A stretch of DNA of 34,627 bases, taken from contig JAJZOZ010000011.1 of NCBI GenBank assembly GCA_021811405.1, positions 1-34,627 of the forward strand. The letters are read 5' to 3'. A program made the translations under genes and the position numbers. The stretch comes from a bacterium. Its GTDB lineage: Bacteria > Elusimicrobiota > Elusimicrobia > Elusimicrobiales > UBA9959. The notes beneath the pieces were generated by a model that saw nothing but the letters and a program-made list of their open reading frames with translations, was not told the origin of the DNA and did not search any database. Below are positions 22,985 through 30,609 of this stretch, in pieces. Numbering within the stretch: position 1 is the stretch's first letter; each line of letters opens with the position of its first letter.

Positions 22985-23221
22985 ATGAAGCTCCGTGACA
23001 TCATCTTCCTGGGCCTGCCGGCCATCGTACTCTGGGTGGCCGGCATTTTCGTGCTCGGGATCTTCCTCATCAAGTGGTTCTGGATGTGGACGATCCCCGC
23101 GCTGTTCCCCAAGGCCGTGGAAGCCGGCTACGTCGCCGGGGTGATCTCCTGGTGGACGGCGCTCAAGCTTTCGGTGCTGGTGGCGCTGCTCGCCGCCATC
23201 ACCAACATCTCCAAGAGCTGA
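22985..23221 (+). CDS. Small two-helix membrane protein, uncharacterised
   Basis: A 78-residue protein of unknown function with two long hydrophobic helices (about 7-33 and 55-74) joined by a short loop, 'MWTIPALFPKAVEAGYVAG'. No named motif is visible. It is the first gene of the sugar importer operon, 17 bases before the lipoprotein gene, and has its own likely promoter with an almost leaderless start. Coding is supported by its codon use and the clean two-helix product. It may be an accessory of the importer; that is inference only. Confidence 0.72.
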   Translation: MKLRDIIFLGLPAIVLWVAGIFVLGIFLIKWFWMWTIPALFPKAVEAGYVAGVISWWTALKLSVLVALLAAITNISKS

Positions 23222-23238
23222 CTTCCAAGGGGCAAGGG

Positions 23239-24456
23239 GTGAAAAAGAACATACTACTCGCGGCGCTGACGGCGGTCCTCGCCGCCTGCGCCCGCCCCGC
23301 AGCCGACGAGTCCAAAACCATAGTGGTCTGGGAGCAGGAGGACGCCCAGGTCGCGCCCTATATCGATTCCGTCTTCCGGGCCTTCGAGGCCCTTCCCGAG
23401 AACGCCGGCGTCAAGGTGGTGCGGACACATTACCAGACCGAGGACCTGCGCCAGCAGTTCCAGGCGGCGTCGCTCGCCGGCGTTCCCCCCGACCTGCTGC
23501 TCGGGCCCTCCGATACCGCCGGCCTTTATGCCGTCTCCGGCTTCATCGTGCCGCTCGAGGGCATGTTCGATTTCTCGAAGTATAACGACCCGGTGGTGCA
23601 GGCGATCTCGCTGGACGGCCACGTCTGGGGCGTGCCGGTCTCCAACGGCAATCACCTGATGATGTTCTACAACAGGAAGTTCGTCAAGGCGGCCCCGAAG
23701 ACCACCGACGAGCTTTTCGCCTTTTGCGCGAAGGACGCTAAAAAGGACAAACTGGACCGCTGCCTGGCCTTCGATATGGGCGAGCCCTTCTGGCTGATGC
23801 CGTGGCTCGGCGCCTTCGGCGGCTGGCCGATGGAAGGCAAGCGCCCGACGCTGGACACGCAGGCGATGCGCGACACGCTGAATTTCTACCTGGACCTCAA
23901 GTACGTCAAGCGGTACGTGCCGATGGAGTGCGACTACAACTGCATGGATTCGCTGTTCAAGGAGAACAAGACGGCCTTCATCATAAACGGCGACTGGGCC
24001 ATCTCCGGCTACCAGAAGCACTTCGGAAAGGATTTCGGCCTCGCCCTGATCCCCAGGCTCTCCGCTACGGGCCGCTGGCCCACGCCGATGGTCAGCGGCA
24101 AGTACTTCACCGTCAGCTCCGGCCTCACCCCGGAGAAGATGGAACTGGTCAAACGGCTGCTCGAGTTCTACACCTCGAAAGAGAACCAGCTGCGCCAGTA
24201 CCGGGAATTGACCCGCCTGCCCGCCCTGAAGGAGGCCGCCGCGGCCCCCGAGATAACCTCCGACCCGGTCGCCAAGGTCTCGATGGAGGAGATCCTGAAA
24301 GGCCGCCCGATGCCGATGGCCACCGAGATGCGCGCCGTCTGGGACTCCGCCCGCAACTACATGGGCCTGGCCACCACGAAGAAGCTCGACGTCGACACCG
24401 CCGTCCGGCGCATGCAGCAGAACGCGGAGAGGAAGATAGCGGAGATGGACAGGTAA
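23239..24456 (+). CDS. Sugar ABC transporter substrate-binding lipoprotein
   Basis: A 405-residue family-1 extracellular solute-binding protein (MalE-like). The N-terminus is a type II signal peptide, 'VKKNILLAALTAVLAAC', with the lipobox LAAC at Cys17, so it is anchored to a membrane as lipoprotein. Family features are 'TIVVWEQEDAQVAPYIDSVFRAFE', 'GVPPDLLLGPSDTAGLYAVSGFIVPLEG', 'VWGVPVSNGNHLMMFYNRKFV' and 'KTAFIINGDWAISGYQKHFGKDFGLALIP'. I start it at the GTG at 23239, after an AAGGGGCAA ribosome binding site; the longer ORF has no support. Maltose, a maltodextrin or another oligosaccharide is likely, but the exact sugar is not readable. Confidence 0.9.
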   Translation: MKKNILLAALTAVLAACARPAADESKTIVVWEQEDAQVAPYIDSVFRAFEALPENAGVKVVRTHYQTEDLRQQFQAASLAGVPPDLLLGPSDTAGLYAVSGFIVPLEGMFDFSKYNDPVVQAISLDGHVWGVPVSNGNHLMMFYNRKFVKAAPKTTDELFAFCAKDAKKDKLDRCLAFDMGEPFWLMPWLGAFGGWPMEGKRPTLDTQAMRDTLNFYLDLKYVKRYVPMECDYNCMDSLFKENKTAFIINGDWAISGYQKHFGKDFGLALIPRLSATGRWPTPMVSGKYFTVSSGLTPEKMELVKRLLEFYTSKENQLRQYRELTRLPALKEAAAAPEITSDPVAKVSMEEILKGRPMPMATEMRAVWDSARNYMGLATTKKLDVDTAVRRMQQNAERKIAEMDR

Positions 24457-24461
24457 AAGGC

Positions 24462-25649
24462 ATGGAGATATTCAGGTCCCTCTACGAAGTGGTCTGGTTC
24501 ATCCTGCTGATAGCCCTCGGCGTCGCCGCGCTGGAGGGCTACTTCTACTACCACTTCAAGTGCCACGAGCGCCCGTGGTTCTTCCCGGTGGCGCTGGCGG
24601 CGTTCCCGGCCGCGGCGCTGGTCGTGTCCGGGGCCGTGCTCGGCGACTATTATTTCCACGTCTGGGCTTATTTCCTGCTCGCGGAAGGCGCGGTAGCCGC
24701 CGCCTTCAAATACGTGGTCAAAGGGCGGCACACGCTGCCGTACCTGCTTCTGGCCCCGGCCTTCGTGGGCCTGGCGCTGCTGCTGGTCTACCCGTTCGTC
24801 TTCGAGGTCTACCTGTCGTTCCACGACCTGAAACTGACGACGATCATGCAGTGGAAGAACACCGGTACCATCCCGTTCGCCGGCATCGGCCAGTACATAA
24901 AGGTCTTTACCACGTCCCCCCTCTCCGAGGTCTCGTTCTGGGCGCTGCTCGGCCGCACGCTGCTGTGGACCTTCTCCAACGTCTTCTTCCACGTGGCCGG
25001 AGGCTTCGCGCTGGCGCTGCTGCTGAACAACAGCATCCGCTTCAAGGGCGTCTACCGCACGCTGCTCGTCATCCCGTGGGCGATGCCCCAGGTGGTGGCG
25101 GTGCTCGCGATGCGCGGAGAGTTCCACGCGACGAACGGCTTCGTCAACATCGCGCTCTCCAAGATCGCGGCCGCCTTCCCGTTCCTGGCGCACCTCGGCC
25201 TGGGGCCGGTGCAGTGGCTCTCCGACTACCCGCTGCTGACCTGCACGATCATCAACGTCTGGCTCGGCATCCCGTTCATGATGGTCGTGATCCTCGGCGG
25301 CCTGCAGAGCATCTCGACCTCCTATTACGACGCGGCCGACATCGACGGCGCCTCCTATTTCCAGAAGCTGCGCTATATCACGCTGCCGCTGATCAAGCCG
25401 GTGCTGATGCCGGCCGTCACGCTGGGCACGGTCTGGACTTTCAACAACATCAACGTGATCTACCTGGTCACCGGTCAGGCCGGAGGCACCGAGCAGGCCG
25501 ACATCCTGGTGTCGGCGCTCTACAAGGCCGCCTTCACCTACAACCGCTACAGCTACTCGGCCGCTTTCGCTATCGTGGTGTTCGCGCTGCTGTTCTTCAT
25601 CTCGGTGACCTACCTGCACGGCTTCGACGCGGCAAAGGAAGAGCGATGA
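24462..25649 (+). CDS. Sugar ABC transporter permease, MalF-like
   Basis: A 395-residue inner membrane permease. Extra hydrophobic segments at the N-terminus (about 8-28, 40-60, 66-84) come before the core permease domain, as in MalF proteins. The conserved EAA loop that docks on the ATPase reads 'YYDAADIDGASYFQKLRYITLPLIKP'. I start it at the ATG at 24462, 5 bases after the lipoprotein stop with 'AAAAGG' upstream. The stop overlaps the next permease gene (ATGA). 'LVYPFVFEVYLSFHDLKLT' and 'NVIYLVTGQAGGTEQADILV' are typical of carbohydrate-uptake permeases. Confidence 0.92.
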   Translation: MEIFRSLYEVVWFILLIALGVAALEGYFYYHFKCHERPWFFPVALAAFPAAALVVSGAVLGDYYFHVWAYFLLAEGAVAAAFKYVVKGRHTLPYLLLAPAFVGLALLLVYPFVFEVYLSFHDLKLTTIMQWKNTGTIPFAGIGQYIKVFTTSPLSEVSFWALLGRTLLWTFSNVFFHVAGGFALALLLNNSIRFKGVYRTLLVIPWAMPQVVAVLAMRGEFHATNGFVNIALSKIAAAFPFLAHLGLGPVQWLSDYPLLTCTIINVWLGIPFMMVVILGGLQSISTSYYDAADIDGASYFQKLRYITLPLIKPVLMPAVTLGTVWTFNNINVIYLVTGQAGGTEQADILVSALYKAAFTYNRYSYSAAFAIVVFALLFFISVTYLHGFDAAKEER

Positions 25650-26497
25650 CGGAGAAAGAGAGGCTCGAGCGCCTGCGGACGCTCAAATACGTGCTGATCC
25701 ACGCGGCGGTGATCCTGGCGGCCGCGGTCTGCGTCTACCCGCTGCTGCGCATCTTCTCGGTGTCGCTGCGCCCCGGCGACAAGCTGTTCTCGACCGACCT
25801 CTCGCTGATCCCGGCCGGCGCCACGTTCAAGGCCTACGCGAGCCTGCTGAAGGACACGATGTTCCTGCGCTGGCTGTGGAACTCGCTCGTGATCACGCTG
25901 GCCACGTCGCTCATCGGCGTGTCGCTCGCCTCCACGGCGGCGTACGCGTTCAGCCGCTTCCGCTTCCCCGGCAAGAAGGCCGGCCTGATCCTGCTGCTCT
26001 CGAGCCAGATGATCCCGGCCGGCATGCTGATCCTGCCGCTGTTCCTGATGATCATGAAACTGCGGCTGATGAACACCTACCTGGGCATGATCATCGCCTA
26101 CTCGGTCAGCTCGCTGCCGTTCAGCATCTGGATCCTCAAGGGCTATTACGACACGATCCCGCGCTCCCTGGAGGAGGCGGCGCTCGTGGACGGCACCAGC
26201 CAGGTCGGCGCGTTCTGGCGCATCATCCTGCCGCTGTCCACGCCGGCCCTGAGCATCGCGTTCCTGTTCAATTTCACCACCGCCTGGAACGAGTACCTGG
26301 TCGCGCGCGTGGTGCTGTTCAGCGCCAAGCAGTACACCTGGACCCTCGGCCTCTTCGAGCTGCAGGGCCAGTACATAACCCAGTGGGGCATGTTCGCCGC
26401 CGGCTCCATGCTTGTGACGCTGCCGGTGCTCGCGGTGTTCCTGTACTCCTCGAAGTGGCTCATCTCCGGCCTTACCCTCGGCAGCGTGAAAGGATAA
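25646..26497 (+). CDS. Sugar ABC transporter permease, MalG-like
   Basis: A 283-residue inner membrane permease that forms a heterodimer with the MalF-like protein. It has six helices, beginning about residue 14 ('YVLIHAAVILAAAVCVYPLLRIFSVSL'). The EAA loop reads 'PRSLEEAALVDGTSQVGAFWRIILPLSTPAL', and 'SLIPAGATFKAYASLL' is typical of MalG. The ATG overlaps the previous stop codon; the longer ORF in the track is an out-of-frame read of the MalF gene. The C-terminus 'SKWLISGLTLGSVKG' is the standard end of MalG-type permeases. Confidence 0.93.
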   Translation: MTEKERLERLRTLKYVLIHAAVILAAAVCVYPLLRIFSVSLRPGDKLFSTDLSLIPAGATFKAYASLLKDTMFLRWLWNSLVITLATSLIGVSLASTAAYAFSRFRFPGKKAGLILLLSSQMIPAGMLILPLFLMIMKLRLMNTYLGMIIAYSVSSLPFSIWILKGYYDTIPRSLEEAALVDGTSQVGAFWRIILPLSTPALSIAFLFNFTTAWNEYLVARVVLFSAKQYTWTLGLFELQGQYITQWGMFAAGSMLVTLPVLAVFLYSSKWLISGLTLGSVKG

Positions 26498-26500
26498 CCT

Positions 26501-27601
26501 ATGGCCTCCGTGCAATTCAAAGGCATCGTCAAGAAGTTCAAGGACAACCTGGTCCTCAACGGCGTGGATGTGGACATAAAGGACCACGAGTTCGTCGTGA
26601 TCGTCGGCCCGTCCGGCTGCGGCAAGACCACGCTGCTCAGGATGCTGGCCGGCCTCGAGGAGGTCACGGACGGCGACATCCTGATAGACGGCCTGCGCGT
26701 CAACGAGCTGCACCCGTCCAAGCGGCAGATCGCCATGGTGTTCCAGGACTACGCGCTCTACCCCCACATGACCGTGGAGGAGAACATGAGCTTCGCGCTG
26801 CGCCTGAAGAAGACCGACAGGACCGAGATAGACGCCCGCGTTTCCGAGGCCGCCGCCATCCTGCAGCTGCAGAAGTTCCTCAAGCGCATGCCCAAGCAGC
26901 TCTCCGGCGGCCAGCGCCAGCGCGTGGCCATAGGCCGCGCCATAGTGCGCAAGCCCAAGGTCTTCCTCTTCGACGAGCCGCTCTCCAACCTGGACGCCAA
27001 GCTGCGCGAGGAGATGCGCGTAGAGATAGCCAAACTTTACCAGCGCCTGAACGCCACCATCCTTTATGTCACCCACGACCAGGTGGAGGCCATGACGCTG
27101 GCCGGCCGCATCGTGATAATGAACCACGGCATCGTGCAGCAGGTCGGTTCGCCGATCGAGGTTTACCGCAAACCCTGCAACCTCTTCGTGGCGGGCTTCA
27201 TAGGCAGCCCCACCATGAACTTCCTTTCCGGCCGTCTAGCGACCGCGGACGGCGTAGCGCTGTTCTCTAACGAATTCCTCGAACTGCCGATCCCGGCTTA
27301 TGTGCTGCCCCAGAAAGAGGCGCAGGACGGGCGGGAGGTAATTCTGGGCATAAGGCCGGACGATGTCCTTGTGGAGCGGCCCGGCGGGGATAAATGCTCC
27401 TGCAAGATAGCGGCCGTGCTAGAAGTATGCGAGCTGCTCGGGCACCGCGAGAACCTTTACCTGAAAGTCGGCGCGCAGCGCCTGCTGGCCACGGTGGAGG
27501 CTTTCTTCAACCGCAGCCCGGGCAGCGCGGTCAGCCTGTGTTTCAATTACCAGAACATGCACGTGTTCGACAAGGCCACCGAGCGGCGCATAAGCGAATA
27601 G
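26501..27601 (+). CDS. Sugar ABC transporter ATPase, MalK/UgpC/MsmX type
   Basis: A 366-residue ATPase that powers the importer. The nucleotide-binding domain (1 to about 235) shows Walker A 'GPSGCGKTT', the Q-loop '[18 protein letters not shown]', the signature '[15 protein letters not shown]', Walker B '[23 protein letters not shown]' and the switch His in 'VTHDQVEA'. The C-terminal TOBE/MOBE region ('[12 protein letters not shown] ... [13 protein letters not shown]') is the regulatory part seen in MalK-type proteins. It begins 3 bases after the MalG gene. Codon choice becomes less GC-rich in the last third. An own ATPase gene makes this a complete five-gene transport unit. Confidence 0.94.
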   Translation: MASVQFKGIVKKFKDNLVLNGVDVDIKDHEFVVIVGPSGCGKTTLLRMLAGLEEVTDGDILIDGLRVNELHPSKRQIAMVFQDYALYPHMTVEENMSFALRLKKTDRTEIDARVSEAAAILQLQKFLKRMPKQLSGGQRQRVAIGRAIVRKPKVFLFDEPLSNLDAKLREEMRVEIAKLYQRLNATILYVTHDQVEAMTLAGRIVIMNHGIVQQVGSPIEVYRKPCNLFVAGFIGSPTMNFLSGRLATADGVALFSNEFLELPIPAYVLPQKEAQDGREVILGIRPDDVLVERPGGDKCSCKIAAVLEVCELLGHRENLYLKVGAQRLLATVEAFFNRSPGSAVSLCFNYQNMHVFDKATERRISE

Positions 27602-27606
27602 CTGCT

Positions 27607-27630
27607 CCGGCGGCTATGGCCCGCCGCCGG
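27607..27630 (+). terminator. Stem-loop after the sugar importer operon
   Basis: Perfect 8-base stem CCGGCGGC/GCCGCCGG with an 8-base loop, 5 bases after the malK-type stop. No U-tract follows, so its terminator strength is uncertain. Confidence 0.4.
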
Positions 27631-27663
27631 CAAGCCGTATGGCATTCATTCCTGAACTTTAAG

Positions 27664-27669
27664 TATAAT
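27664..27669 (+). promoter_or_regulatory. Candidate -10 box for the ferredoxin gene
   Basis: A perfect TATAAT in 'aagtataattatatacg', about 40 bases before the ferredoxin ATG. The leader includes a strong GGAGG. No good -35 is visible. Confidence 0.45.
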
Positions 27670-27711
27670 TATATACGTAAGATTTAGCGGTTAAATTACG
27701 GAGGTATTAAC

Positions 27712-27897
27712 ATGAAAGCTACTATAGACGTGGACGCCTGCATAGGATGCGGCCTGTGTGTCAACGATTGCCCCGACGTTTTCGAAATGGCCGCCGACAA
27801 GGCCGCGGTGAAAGCGACCCCCGTCCCCGCCGACAAGGAAGACGCCTGCAAGACCGCCGCCACCAACTGCCCGGTCCAGTGCATCAAGGTCGAGTAA
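27712..27897 (+). CDS. Monocluster [4Fe-4S] ferredoxin
   Basis: A 61-residue electron carrier of the Thermotoga-type ferredoxin family. Cluster ligands are Cys11, Cys14 and Cys17 in 'CIGCGLC' and the Cys of 'NCPVQC'. Further cysteines after 'VND' and in 'DACKTAA' match the pair that forms a disulfide in the Thermotoga protein, as known for the family. One more Cys ('VQC') is unusual. 'PDVFEM' is a family hallmark. A strong ribosome binding site (acggaggt) and a TATAAT box precede it. It has its own promoter and no obvious partner enzyme next to it. Confidence 0.94.
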   Translation: MKATIDVDACIGCGLCVNDCPDVFEMAADKAAVKATPVPADKEDACKTAATNCPVQCIKVE

Positions 27898-27931
27898 ATT
27901 AGCTCCGAAGCCGTCCCCGAGCGGGACGCAC

Positions 27932-27972
27932 AGGCCCGCCTGGGTTTCTATACAGGAAATGCAGGCGGGCCT
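27932..27972 (+). terminator. Hairpin between ferredoxin and CDF genes
   Basis: Perfect 11-base inverted repeat AGGCCCGCCTG (27932-27942) and CAGGCGGGCCT (27962-27972) with a 19-base loop. It lies 34 bases after the ferredoxin stop and ends 7 bases before the preferred ATG of the CDF gene. It could terminate ferredoxin mRNA (no U-tract) or control CDF translation. Confidence 0.5.
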
Positions 27973-27979
27973 ACTATTT

Positions 27980-28924
27980 ATGCCTGAAAAAGACATTAAT
28001 ACCGCTAAACTCGGAGTGGTAAAGCTGTCCGTAGCGTCGAATACGCTGCTTGTCGTTTTTAAGCTTATCGTCGGCGCAGCGATAGGGTCCGTTTCGGTGC
28101 TCTCCGAGGCCATCCACTCCGGCATAGACCTCGCGGCCGCGATGATCGCTTATTTCGCGGTGCGCTCCTCTGCCCAGCCGGCCGACCGTGACCACCACTA
28201 CGGCCACGGCAAATTCGAGAACATCTCCGGCTTCGTCGAAGCTATCCTGATCTTTCTCGCGGCCGCCTGGATCATACTTGAGGCCGTAAAAAAGCTCGTC
28301 CATCCCGCCCCCCTGGACCAGGTCGGCTGGGGCATTTTGGTAATGGGCCTTTCTTCCTTCGTGAACATGGCGGTTTCGCAGATGCTTTTCAAGGTCGGGA
28401 ACGAGACGGACTCTATCGCTATAAAAGCCGACGCCTGGCATCTGCGCACGGACGTTTATACCTCCCTGGGCGTTATGGGCGGCCTCGCCCTTATCTGGCT
28501 GATAGAACTGGTCTGGGCCGGGCATCATGTGCACTGGATAGACCCGCTGGCCGCCATAGCGGTCGCCCTGCTGATCATAAAGGCCGCTTATGACCTTACG
28601 GTGCAGTCCCTCGGCGACCTGCTGGACGCTTCGCTGCCGGAAGACGACAATATTAAAATAGCCGGGCTGATAAAAAAACAGCACGGGGTCATCAGCTTCA
28701 AGACCCTGCGTACCCGCAAGGCCGGACACACGAAATTCATAGAGTTCGATATCCTTGTCGACGGCAGCATGCCTGTAGAAAAGGCGCACGCCCTTACGGA
28801 CCGCATAATAGAAGATATAGAAAAAGTGCTCTCGGATTCCAAGGTCACCATACACATCGAGCCTTGTGCCGGGAGCTGCCCGCAGGAATGCCTTCCTAAT
28901 TGTTCCGTCCCGCAAAAAAGCTGA
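27980..28924 (+). CDS. Cation diffusion facilitator (CDF) metal efflux transporter
   Basis: Proton-coupled exporter of divalent metals (Zn, Fe, Mn, Co type) in the cytoplasmic membrane. The 314-residue product has about six helices and the family motifs 'LSEAIHSGIDLAAAMIAYFAV', 'DRDHHYGHGKFENISGF' (metal site between helices) and 'ADAWHLRTDVYTSLGV', followed by the cytoplasmic domain with 'IDPLAAIAVALLIIKAAYDL'. I prefer the ATG at 27980 (MPEKDINT); the track uses 27959, which lies inside a hairpin. The C-terminus 'HIEPCAGSCPQECLPNC' is a cysteine-rich tail that is not standard. The metal is not certain; the tail suggests a thiol-binding metal. Confidence 0.9.
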   Translation: MPEKDINTAKLGVVKLSVASNTLLVVFKLIVGAAIGSVSVLSEAIHSGIDLAAAMIAYFAVRSSAQPADRDHHYGHGKFENISGFVEAILIFLAAAWIILEAVKKLVHPAPLDQVGWGILVMGLSSFVNMAVSQMLFKVGNETDSIAIKADAWHLRTDVYTSLGVMGGLALIWLIELVWAGHHVHWIDPLAAIAVALLIIKAAYDLTVQSLGDLLDASLPEDDNIKIAGLIKKQHGVISFKTLRTRKAGHTKFIEFDILVDGSMPVEKAHALTDRIIEDIEKVLSDSKVTIHIEPCAGSCPQECLPNCSVPQKS

Positions 28925-28938
28925 CGCGGCGCGAAAAT

Positions 28939-28969
28939 ACGGAGGGCGGCCGTATAAGCCGCCCCCCGT
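28939..28969. terminator. Bidirectional terminator between convergent genes
   Basis: ACGGAGGGCGGC and GCCGCCCCCCGT form a 12-pair stem with one mismatch and a 7-base loop, flanked by 'gaaaat' on the left and 'cattttc' on the right. It lies between the ends of the CDF gene (plus) and the MFS gene (minus), and could serve both strands. Confidence 0.65.
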
Positions 28970-28990
28970 TCATTTTCCGCCGGGCCCCGG

Positions 28991-30478
28991 TCAGGCCGTC
29001 TTTTCTTCCGCCTTCATAGGCAGTTTGAAGATGACCAGGATGCCCGGTATCGTCAGAAGGCAGACAGCCAGGAAAAAGTGGCGGTATCCGAGATGTTCCT
29101 GCAGGATGCCGCTCACCATGCCGGGGACCATCATGCCCAGCGCCATTATGCCGGTCGAGATAGCGTAGTTAGCCGTCTTGTATTTGCCCTTGGAGATCAT
29201 GATCAGGTAAACGGTAAATATGGTGAACCCGATCCCGTAGCCGAACTGTTCCGCGGCCACCAGCAGCGGCACCGGGCCGAAAGGAATGCTGCGCCCGAAG
29301 ACGACCGCCTTTTCCAGGGCCGGCTGGGCGTAGGACATGTAGAGATAGAATACGTCGGGTGCGTGCAGCGCCAGGACCATAGGCCAGAGGCAGCGGCGGA
29401 AGCCGTACCTGGATACAAGCCAGCCGCCAAGGATCCCTCCGACCACGAGAGCCAGCATGCCTATTGTCCCGTAGATGACCCCTACTTCCGCGGTCGGGAT
29501 GCCCAGCCCTCCGCTGGAAACGGCGTCGAGCAAAAAGGGCTGGGTGAGCTTGAGGAGCATGGCCTCGGCCAGGCGGTAGAGCAGGATGAAGGCTACAATG
29601 TAGCCGATCCCGTCCATCGTGAAGTAGGCTATGAACGCTTCGTTGAAGGAACTGCCTTCCTTCGCCAGCTGCGCCTTCATATAAGGGAAAAAATACAGCC
29701 GGCAGGCGAACACCAGCGCCGCGGTCAGCAGGGCGGCCGCCCCGAGTTTCGTCCACATACCGCCCAGGCTGTTAAAAAGCCAGATCAGCAGGCCGGCCGC
29801 GGCGAGATAGGCCGCCAGCGCGGCGACCGAGCGCATTATTTCCCGGGGAGCGGCCTCGGCCTTGGGCACGTCCTCGGCCGGGCAGGGCAGCATGAATTTG
29901 TGATAAACGAACAGCGCCAGGAATAATACGGCCGAGACCGTGAGCATCGTGCCCCAGCTGGCCGCGGCGCTGCTGCCCGCCTCCTGCAGCTTGCCGGCGC
30001 GGTAGACCAGGAAGCCGGTGCCGAAGATCATGGCGAAGCGGTAGAACATGGAGCGTATTCCGACAAAGAGAGCCTGGTCCTCGCTGGTCAGCCCCAGCAT
30101 GTAGAAGCCGTCCACGGCTATATCGTGCGTGGCGGAGACGAAAGCCCCGGCCGCGAACGTGACCAGCGAGACGGCGAAGAAATGCTGCCCGGCCAGCGAC
30201 AGGGCCGAGGCCCCGAGGCAGCAGGCGAGTATCAGCTGCGTCCAGACCACCCAGCCCCGGCGGGTTCCGTACATGTCCACCATGGGGCCCCAGAGCATCT
30301 TTATCACCCAGGGCAGGTACAGCCAGCTGGTCCAGAACGCCATCTCGGCGTTGGAGACGCCCATGTTCTTGTAGATGATGACCGAAACCGAGTTGATGAG
30401 TATGTAAGGCAGGCCTTCGGCGAAATAGGTGGAAGGGACAAAGAGCCAGGCGTTGCGATTTTCAGCTTTAGAAATCAT
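28991..30478 (-). CDS. MFS permease, AmpG/PAT-like
   Basis: A 495-residue, twelve-helix major facilitator. The first half shows 'FAEGLPYILINSVSVIIYKNMGVSNAEMAFWTSWLYLPWVIKMLWGPMVDMYGTRRGWVVWTQL' and 'SATHDIAVDGFYM', which resembles the AmpG group (muropeptide permease) and related PAT carriers ('ATQDIAADAY'). A charged loop, 'PCPAEDVPKAEAAPREIMRS', splits the halves. AmpG imports anhydro-muropeptides for peptidoglycan recycling; whether this one does so is inference. A GGAGAG ribosome binding site lies 3 bases... upstream of the ATG within the divergent region shared with the YidE-like gene. No amidase or glycosidase genes lie next to it. Confidence 0.8.
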   Translation of the reverse strand: MISKAENRNAWLFVPSTYFAEGLPYILINSVSVIIYKNMGVSNAEMAFWTSWLYLPWVIKMLWGPMVDMYGTRRGWVVWTQLILACCLGASALSLAGQHFFAVSLVTFAAGAFVSATHDIAVDGFYMLGLTSEDQALFVGIRSMFYRFAMIFGTGFLVYRAGKLQEAGSSAAASWGTMLTVSAVLFLALFVYHKFMLPCPAEDVPKAEAAPREIMRSVAALAAYLAAAGLLIWLFNSLGGMWTKLGAAALLTAALVFACRLYFFPYMKAQLAKEGSSFNEAFIAYFTMDGIGYIVAFILLYRLAEAMLLKLTQPFLLDAVSSGGLGIPTAEVGVIYGTIGMLALVVGGILGGWLVSRYGFRRCLWPMVLALHAPDVFYLYMSYAQPALEKAVVFGRSIPFGPVPLLVAAEQFGYGIGFTIFTVYLIMISKGKYKTANYAISTGIMALGMMVPGMVSGILQEHLGYRHFFLAVCLLTIPGILVIFKLPMKAEEKTA

Positions 30479-30517
30479 GTTCTCTCCATTATGCTTGTGG
30501 GGCGCTGTTTACATAAT

Positions 30518-30523
30518 ATTATA
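30518..30523 (-). promoter_or_regulatory. Candidate -10 box for the MFS gene
   Basis: TATAAT on the minus strand inside the AT-rich palindromic patch 'acataatattatatta'. The predicted leader is about 35 bases and includes GGAGAG. The -35 is poor. Confidence 0.4.
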
Positions 30524-30576
30524 TTACCTAATGCCGGTAGTAGTTAAACTGGGACGGAACGGCGGAATCATTTTGC

Positions 30577-30582
30577 TAGAAT
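30577..30582 (+). promoter_or_regulatory. Candidate extended -10 box for the YidE-like gene
   Basis: TGCTAGAAT (TGn plus TAGAAT) gives a predicted start near 30589 and a leader of about 20 bases with GGAGAG, unlike the leaderless cases in this window. Confidence 0.45.
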
Positions 30583-30609
30583 AAGTATGCAGCCGCCCAT
30601 GGAGAGTGT

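Noticed and set aside
30513-30522. Palindrome ATAATATTAT as a possible operator between divergent transporter genes
   Set aside because: It is AT-rich and overlaps a likely -10 box; too little information to claim an operator.
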